Shown here one piece after another: positions 58,149 to 64,000 of a stretch of 64,000 nucleotides of DNA (positions are counted from its first letter, which is position 1; every line of letters starts with the position of its first letter). The position numbers were made by a program, and so were the translations under genes. Under the pieces are notes generated by a model, which saw only the letters and a program-made list of their open reading frames with translations, did not search any database and was not told where the DNA came from. The DNA comes from Rusavskia elegans (Eukaryota; Ascomycota; Lecanoromycetes; Teloschistales; Teloschistaceae). The stretch lies in the NCBI GenBank assembly GCA_011316305.1, contig SAUG01000017.1, positions 89,250-153,249 of the forward strand, in the 5' to 3' direction.

Positions 58149-60129
58149 ATGCCATCTCACCATGACACAGCGTCCACTGGTCCCAAATCTGTGGCAGCTA
58201 CAACAAGAATGCTTTACCTTGACCGCCAAAGAAAAGCCAGTATTGTTTCCCTCTGCGTGCGCCCCTCATGGCCAACGCGAGCCCTGAAGCCAACGGACGA
58301 GGTACCTTCAAATATCATTCAACTTGGTAAAAACCCGTTTCTCTCGAAGCACAGGAGACGCCAGCTAACGAACGGAAAGCACAAGCACAAAAATGTGACG
58401 GTCCTCTATTGATAGTCTGGAGTGCCCAACGCACCGCAAATCGCAAGTCTTGGCCGACAAACTTTCCCGATGATAGTATCGTGTGGTTTCAGGGGCAAGA
58501 TCGTCAGATGATACCGTTTGATCGCATTACTGGTGCTCTGAGATTGGATGTGGAGCTTTTTGCGAAGTCTGAAACTGTAGCACTTTCGGGACCACGAAAA
58601 AATCAACTTGATTCAGCTAGTCCAGGTCCGTGGCTGTTGCAATGTCTTTGAAATTTCGAGCTGATGCGCGAACAGATGATGGCATCTACCGTATCGACAT
58701 GAGAAAATTCCTCTCATGGCCTTTGATCGCGGTGAGATCTGGCAACCAGGTACCCGGTTGCTTGATGAGCAGAAGTAAGTCTTCTCTACTTCTATAGAGA
58801 CAAACTGCTGACGAAAGAGCAGTAACAAAAGACCACCCCCGTATTGTCTTCTATTGGAGCAAACTTAGAGATTCCCGCCCTCCGACAGTTTTCAACCAGA
58901 ACATTGCTTGGTATGAGGCTTCCAATAAGGAATGGATCGCTTTCGACCGCACCACTGGAGAAGTCCGATCGGATATTCAACCCTCTTCTGGATTGCAGAC
59001 CAGAGTCATTAAGACAGCCCCACCTCCTTATCAAGCTCCACCCCCACCAAACGTCTCCTGGCCAGGCTGGCGTGCGGACATAGAACCATTTCGGTCTTTT
59101 CTCGCTATGAATCTGGAACCAGTCGATGCAGATCCCGATATCTTTTGGATGCGGTCCGGCATGTACTTTCGACCATGCAGGATCTCTACTGGATGTGAGG
59201 ATAACCTGGTGATGCCTAATCTGGTTGTTGTTCGGGAGGGTCAGCCTGGTATCAGCATTCATGAGTACATGCGGACATATCAGCGACCGTCGCCCTTGTC
59301 GAACGGGCCACGAGAAGATAGAGACATTGGAATTCACTATGGTTCAGTACCTCGCATGAACCAGAGCGGCGCTCTAGACCAAAATCTTTCTGCTACTATA
59401 CATTATCCCGAAGCACCACGGGGCGGCTTCGTTCAACCTGTATCTGGAGCAGCTAGGGAGCCTCACGTGTCCAGCCCCTGGGGCGGCGTTCCAGCACACA
59501 GCTTCTCGCCATTGACGCCAGACGTTGATCCAAGGAGGTCTGACATCACTAGACCAGGCTGTCATCCTTATCCTGGTCCACCATCAACTGGCATACACAC
59601 ACCTAGCCAACCCAGTACAGGAGTGAGGAAACACAGCCAAGCGTTCGACCCCCTAGATCACGAACCACTACCCTCCACATCAACTCAACCTGCTTCCAAG
59701 AAACCACGAACGCTTTTCGCTGGCGTCAGATACCAAGATCGGCCCTCAGCTGGCACTTCGCCATTTGTGGCTCCACCTCCTCGGGTCTTCCCACCACCGA
59801 ATCACGCAATTTCCAGACCTACCTTATCCAAAACACGCGACATGCCACCTCCTCCAATATCTTCAAGACAGACATCCACGCACCCACTGCCTCATCTCGC
59901 GAGCCCATCCAAAACTATGGCCATCAATTCACCAACCAGTCTCGTCCGCGATCCCGAGGGTATCAGAGCTGTCATGCCAGATGAAGCGAGCCGTCGACAG
60001 AGTCTCAGAGATTTCGATATCCATGCTGCGAGGATGTGCTTTGCTAGGCTTGCGGCGTCGCAGAGGAAAGAGTATGAGAAGAGGGAGGCGTTGGAACGGT
60101 GTCGGGGATCGGGGTTTGGGGATGATTGA
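58149..60129 (+). CDS. uncharacterised 607-residue protein with tandem Trp/FDR-TG repeats (pair three, copy 1)
   Basis: Exons 58149-58326, 58380-58619, 58676-58774 and 58823-60129 join in phase (introns 48-56 bases, with CTAAC in the first). Two copies of a roughly 50-residue unit are visible: DGPLLIVWSAQRTANRKSWP to MIPFDRITGALRLDVE, and DHPRIVFYWSKLRDSRPPTV to WIAFDRTTGEVRSDIQ. Each has a beta-rich start, a central Trp and an FDR(I/T)TG turn. Then comes VSWPGWRADIEPFRSFLAMN with the core VDADPDIFWMRSGMYFRPCR, which the next gene shares. The C-terminal 300 residues are Pro/Ser/His-rich and probably disordered, with a short helix at the end (ARMCFARLAASQRKEYEKRE). I know no named family with this layout. 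Confidence 0.7.
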
Positions 60130-60919
60130 TGAGATACTTCCAAGGGGAGTGACCTTACTTCTGACGGAGGACATAATGCCACATTTGGGTAGTGCGATGA
60201 AAAAGGAGAAAAGTAGGATCGTCCGAGCTAAGAATATTAAGTGTTGCATGCAAGACGGTTTGTCAGCTCTTATGGGATCAGCGTGTTTGAGTAGGGACAA
60301 CGACATAGGTCACTGTGTTCTTCTCGATGTGAATCAATGTATCTTTCCATTCTCATCTCAGTGAAGGAGGTTCCATTGACGATCAAGATGCTATTCCTTC
60401 TGGCATGACAAGGCATCATTTACTCCGTGGTTGGTGATGCGTCTCGCTGGATGCGTACTGTATGCTGAGACTCGACCCCAGTGTTTCCTTCTTCTTCTAT
60501 CTTCAAGTGGTCAAATGTTCTGTGTAGTGATCTCGGACTCCCAACTTCTGCAAAGCCTGATATGTGTTGATTATCACCACTCCTCGACTCAACATATTTC
60601 CGTTCAACAGGCTCATACGCGTCCAATGAGTCTCCCCACTTCGCTCCATTGCGTATATAATTTCGCTTAATCCGTGTCCGTATAAAAGTCTTTGGTGTAG
60701 CCTTTGTTGTTCCTTTCCTATGCACATTACCATCAACCATCAGCAAAGCAACCTTTCACATCCTTCAACCGTACTTAGCTCTACCGCTCATAAGTTCTTG
60801 CACTACTCGTATCTGAGTCCTGAACCGTTCTCATTCGAACTTCTTCAACACCCTTCTACCGAGCCAACAATTCGGCTCCTCTGTGCCCTCCACCAACATC
60901 ATTCGTTGCAAACAACACA
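60130..60919. promoter_or_regulatory. promoter region of the 963-residue gene
   Basis: A GCGTATATAATTTCGC TATA-like box lies at about 60650, some 265 bases before the ATG. The 60-140 bases before the ATG are rich in CATC and CTCT words. Open frames here are shadows. Confidence 0.5.
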
Positions 60920-63910
60920 ATGGAACCCATCCCCGGCTCTGCTCTGAGTCCATTCAGTCTCGTTGACAGACATGGCATCGTCCATGGGACCTCGGTCCAC
61001 GCGTGTACTGCTATTCATCGACGGAACAGATTAGCAGCAGAGACAGGCGGTACTGTCAACCCAGCCGATCTCTCAATCCTTGGCAAACGTAAGGATGGCG
61101 ACGACGACGATGACGACGACGGCGGTCAAATCGTTGGACCTGCTACCGAAGCATCATCCAAGCCAGGATCGCGTCATGGGAGGCCTGTCAAGCGCCCTCG
61201 TCCGCATGCTCCTGGTCAGCATCTGCCACTTTATACATGTTGACCACCCACTGATCTTACTTGTAGGTGCTCATGGCTTCGACCCCAACGCTCCTCCATT
61301 CGACTGGTTCACCCGCACTGGCAACGGACCACTGGACGCAAATCCAGATATCGTGTGGATGTTGGAACGTGGCCGTTACTTTGGCTATCGTCTTTCCACT
61401 GTAGAGCAAGACCCATATGTTATCCCGCAGTTGATCACCCCAAGGACTGCTGAGCCCGCTATTGCGAGAGCCAAACAAGAACTCGGTCGTCAGAAACGCC
61501 GGATCACTGGCAATCCCAATACCACATGGAGTGACCAAGTGTATGCAGAGCCGTTGCCTACGCTGGCGGGGATCCCACAAGGACTCGTCACACCTCCAGC
61601 TCAGGATCGAATGAGCAATTTAGTCTCGGCAAGTGCAATTCAACTGCCCTTGCCGGCGTTCAACTCATGGCCCGGCATGGCCTCTGATCTTCATCCATCT
61701 GTCAGACAGTCTTTGGCAGCCCCTCTTACACAGCTCCCAAACGTCTTCTCCAACGTTTCCGGTAGTAGCAACCAGATCAGCGAGAGCCATAGCGCAGTGC
61801 CTACAGCAATGACGCCTTCAAATACCACCTCCAACAATAGCTACGGCCCAGCAAACAGCACCAGTGCTCCAAGCGGCGAAACGCGCCCTAGTGATCCCCA
61901 GCGTCTCGATACCCACGCAGAAAGGTAAGTCGACTAACATGAACAGTCTTTTTTGGCTTACGAGGCGCTAGCACTCGTTCCGCTGGGAGCCAGGCTGTAG
62001 CATTCGTGGCCACGGTGCCTTCGAGCAAGTCCTCCAAGCAAGCAATGGCCCCGAATGCGAAGGCAGGCTCACATGAGCTGAAGCCCGGCATGAAAGCCAC
62101 ACAACGGACCGCCCGCCCGACTGTAGCACAGCATCAGGAGACACAGAACGGGATCAGGTATAGGAGGCAGCACGAACAGGCCAAGCCGGCAATCGACGAT
62201 ACAGACGGAACGCCGCGCAGCAGAAAGCGTGAGTTCGTAAAAGACAATGATGATGGCATGAGCCCCAAGAGGATGAAATCGAGCACGACAACGGCAGCTG
62301 ACCTACCTAAACATTCCAATGTCCCGAGGTACAAGCAGCCTTACACGCTCGAGGACCACATGGTCGACAGAAAGCAGTCTACGAAGAGGAAATCAACAGG
62401 AGACCACGCCGACGGATCGAAGTCCAAGAGAGGACGTGTGACCAAGGAGACATCAGCAAAGCCATCATCAGCTTCCAGAAATCCATCGCATCGTCCGTCC
62501 CAGCTCGCCACAAAGAACACATCTGAACCGACATCCCTTGACCCCCCCAAAGGCCTCATCCGCACCCACAAAGCCGAAGCACGCAAGAACGCAAAGAACG
62601 ATCCGGCCCTGAAAATCATGCTAGACCGCGCAGACCAACCGGCAAAAAAGCAACGAGCAAGGGACCTTCCCAAAGCATCCCAAGAACCACCGAACACCTC
62701 TTCCTTCATGCCTGATACCAAAAATCCCAAGAATGCACCTCCACCATCGAAACCCTCGCCCATGCCAGAAGCTACAAGAAAGATACTGGAGAGCTTACCA
62801 GCCGCCATGCCACTTCCCGAAAAACTTGCCTATATGATCCAGCAGGAGGGCCCAGATGGCTATTTCGCGAAGCAGAGTAAAGAGATTGCGGAGGCTTTTG
62901 GATCGAAGGTGCTTGATTGGGTGCAACAGAAGCCACGGTCGCTTTCGAAATTGCCTCCTACCGCGGCGTTTGCTCCACCGTCGGTTGTGGTGAAGGGTCG
63001 TGGCGAGACGGGACAAGGGCAGGGGCGGTGCCGGCCGGGTTCGATGCCCGCTGTGGCCCCTCCCACTATCAGCGACGAGAAACAAGCAAGACAAGAGTCC
63101 GGAAGGAGAATGGTAGCAACGTTTCCGTCATCCGCCATATCGACGGCTCGGAACACCAACACAAAGCAGTCGGGTTCGATACCCGCTGCAACCTCCGCTC
63201 AGCCCCCCAAAACAGCCACAACTGGCTCCATCAGCAATGATACGAAATCTGCGAGACAGGGTTCCAGAATGAGATCCACGGCATCCCCTCCGCCATCCAC
63301 GACCACAACGACTCGGAACACCAACACCCATCGAAAGAAGTCAGTAATATCACAGCCGCCCAAAGAGCAGCCCGCTGCAACTTCTGCTCCAACCACATCG
63401 ATGCCAATGCACACAGCAGATGCAAAACAGCCATCGAACTATCACCCATTGACAGAACATACCTGGACTCCAATCGCTCCCACCTCGACAGCAACGGATA
63501 CCAATGCTGCAGCTTTCTATATAGCGACTACACCAAATGTCAACGATCTTGACACCACACCGTCGCACTACGCTCTCGCAGCTTACTATCCACCTCCAGG
63601 ACAATCATACCCAAACACAGCCTTTACAACCAACAACAGTTCACCCTACTATGATCCCCCAGCTTACCACCCACCCCAAGGACAATCATACCCGAATGCC
63701 ATCGTTGGAGACTACACCTCATCATTCTATAATCACCCAGCCTACCACCCACACACACAACCCACCCACCCAGCCACATCCATCGCAGACGACTCCACCC
63801 CACCCATCCCCTCCGCTCCCCCCTCTCACAACCCACCACGCCCAGACTTCAACCCCTCAACAGCGCCACGATTCGAAAGGGCGGATTTCGACTGGGATTC
63901 GCTGCCTTGA
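60920..63910 (+). CDS. uncharacterised 963-residue, mostly disordered protein (pair three, copy 2)
   Basis: Exons 60920-61214, 61267-61924 and 61972-63910 join in phase; introns are 52 and 47 bases, the second with a GACTAAC box. The N-terminal part has an acidic run (KDGDDDDDDDGG) followed by a basic RHGRPVKRPRP, nuclear-signal-like. Residues about 100-150 carry GFDPNAPPFDWFTRTGNGPL and LDANPDIVWMLERGRYFGYR, clearly the same core as VDADPDIFWMRSGMYFRPCR in the preceding gene. The rest is Lys/Ser/Pro-rich with several short basic patches (RKREFVKD, SPKRMKSS, KSKRGRV), a predicted helix (LPEKLAYMIQQEGPDGYFAK) and a C-terminal Tyr/Pro-rich repeat (AYYPPPGQSYPNTAF, AYHPPQGQSYPNAIV, AYHPHTQPTHPATSI). 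Function is unknown; nuclear location is inferred. Confidence 0.7.
63615..63790 (+). repeat. in-gene tandem repeat encoding a Tyr/Pro motif
   Basis: About 60-base units inside the 963-residue gene encode AYYPPPGQSYPN, AYHPPQGQSYPN and a degenerate third copy AYHPHTQPTHP. The words CCACCCCAAGGACAATCATACCC and CCACCTCCAGGACAATCATACCC are nearly identical. Confidence 0.6.
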
Positions 63911-63974
63911 ACAGAAGGTGACGAGACGAAAGCAGGGTAAGCATTTCTCTTCATTTTGAAAGTAGGAGGAGAGA

Positions 63975-64000
63975 GGGGGGGGGGGGGGGGGGGGGGGGGG
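63975..64000 (+). repeat. run of 26 G at the window end
   Basis: The last 26 bases are all G, following AGGAGGAGAGA. The run meets the window edge, so its full length is unknown. Confidence 0.8.

Overview
The window reads as nuclear DNA of a filamentous ascomycete (Pezizomycotina; Dothideomycetes is my guess). Genes carry many 45-80 base introns with GT..AG ends and CTAAC/CTGAC-like branch points. Families are typically fungal: secreted S41 peptidase, NACHT-ankyrin STAND protein, DUF7708 protein, DUF7025-type AAA ATPase, CorA-like protein, and small secreted cysteine-rich proteins. Exon models were built by hand from splice signals and reading phase. Family names come from remembered sequence patterns, not from searches.

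Layout. 1-2.4 kb: 3' truncated (by the window edge) S41 peptidase gene, minus strand. 3.4-15.6 kb: a group of STAND/AAA-type genes. A NACHT-ankyrin gene has its NACHT core replaced by a small PD-(D/E)XK-like gene, followed by a DUF7708 protein (minus) and a 1254-residue AAA ATPase (plus). 16.6-20.5 kb: an aldo-keto reductase and two small secreted cysteine-containing proteins. 21-34 kb: gene-poor, decay-rich DNA with a membrane-protein relic, a multi-exon CorA-like gene, an unknown 462-residue protein (27.8-26.3 kb) and a long frame-broken stretch that looks related to it (31.9-29.5 kb), plus another frame-broken locus at 33-34 kb.

34-41 kb: small hypothetical genes, an F-box-like fragment, a short tandem repeat, a multi-exon membrane protein, and an intronless secreted protein. 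41-64 kb: three neighbouring pairs of paralogs that I do not recognise as named families. Pair one (43.5-41.2 and 46.0-44.3 kb, minus) has one intact six-exon copy and one copy whose exon phases no longer fit. Pair two (50.7-52.1 and 52.6-53.7 kb, plus) are proteins with an F-box-like start and a Cys/His module, duplicated together with their promoters. Pair three (58.1-60.1 and 60.9-63.9 kb, plus) share a DPDI(F/V)WM core. A single nuclear low-complexity protein lies between (48.0-49.2 kb). The window ends in a run of 26 G.

The strongest observations are the NACHT receptor gene whose ATPase core is replaced by a nuclease-like gene with different codon use, and the row of three lineage-specific tandem pairs in different states of divergence. 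No tRNA, rRNA, CRISPR array or intact transposon was seen.
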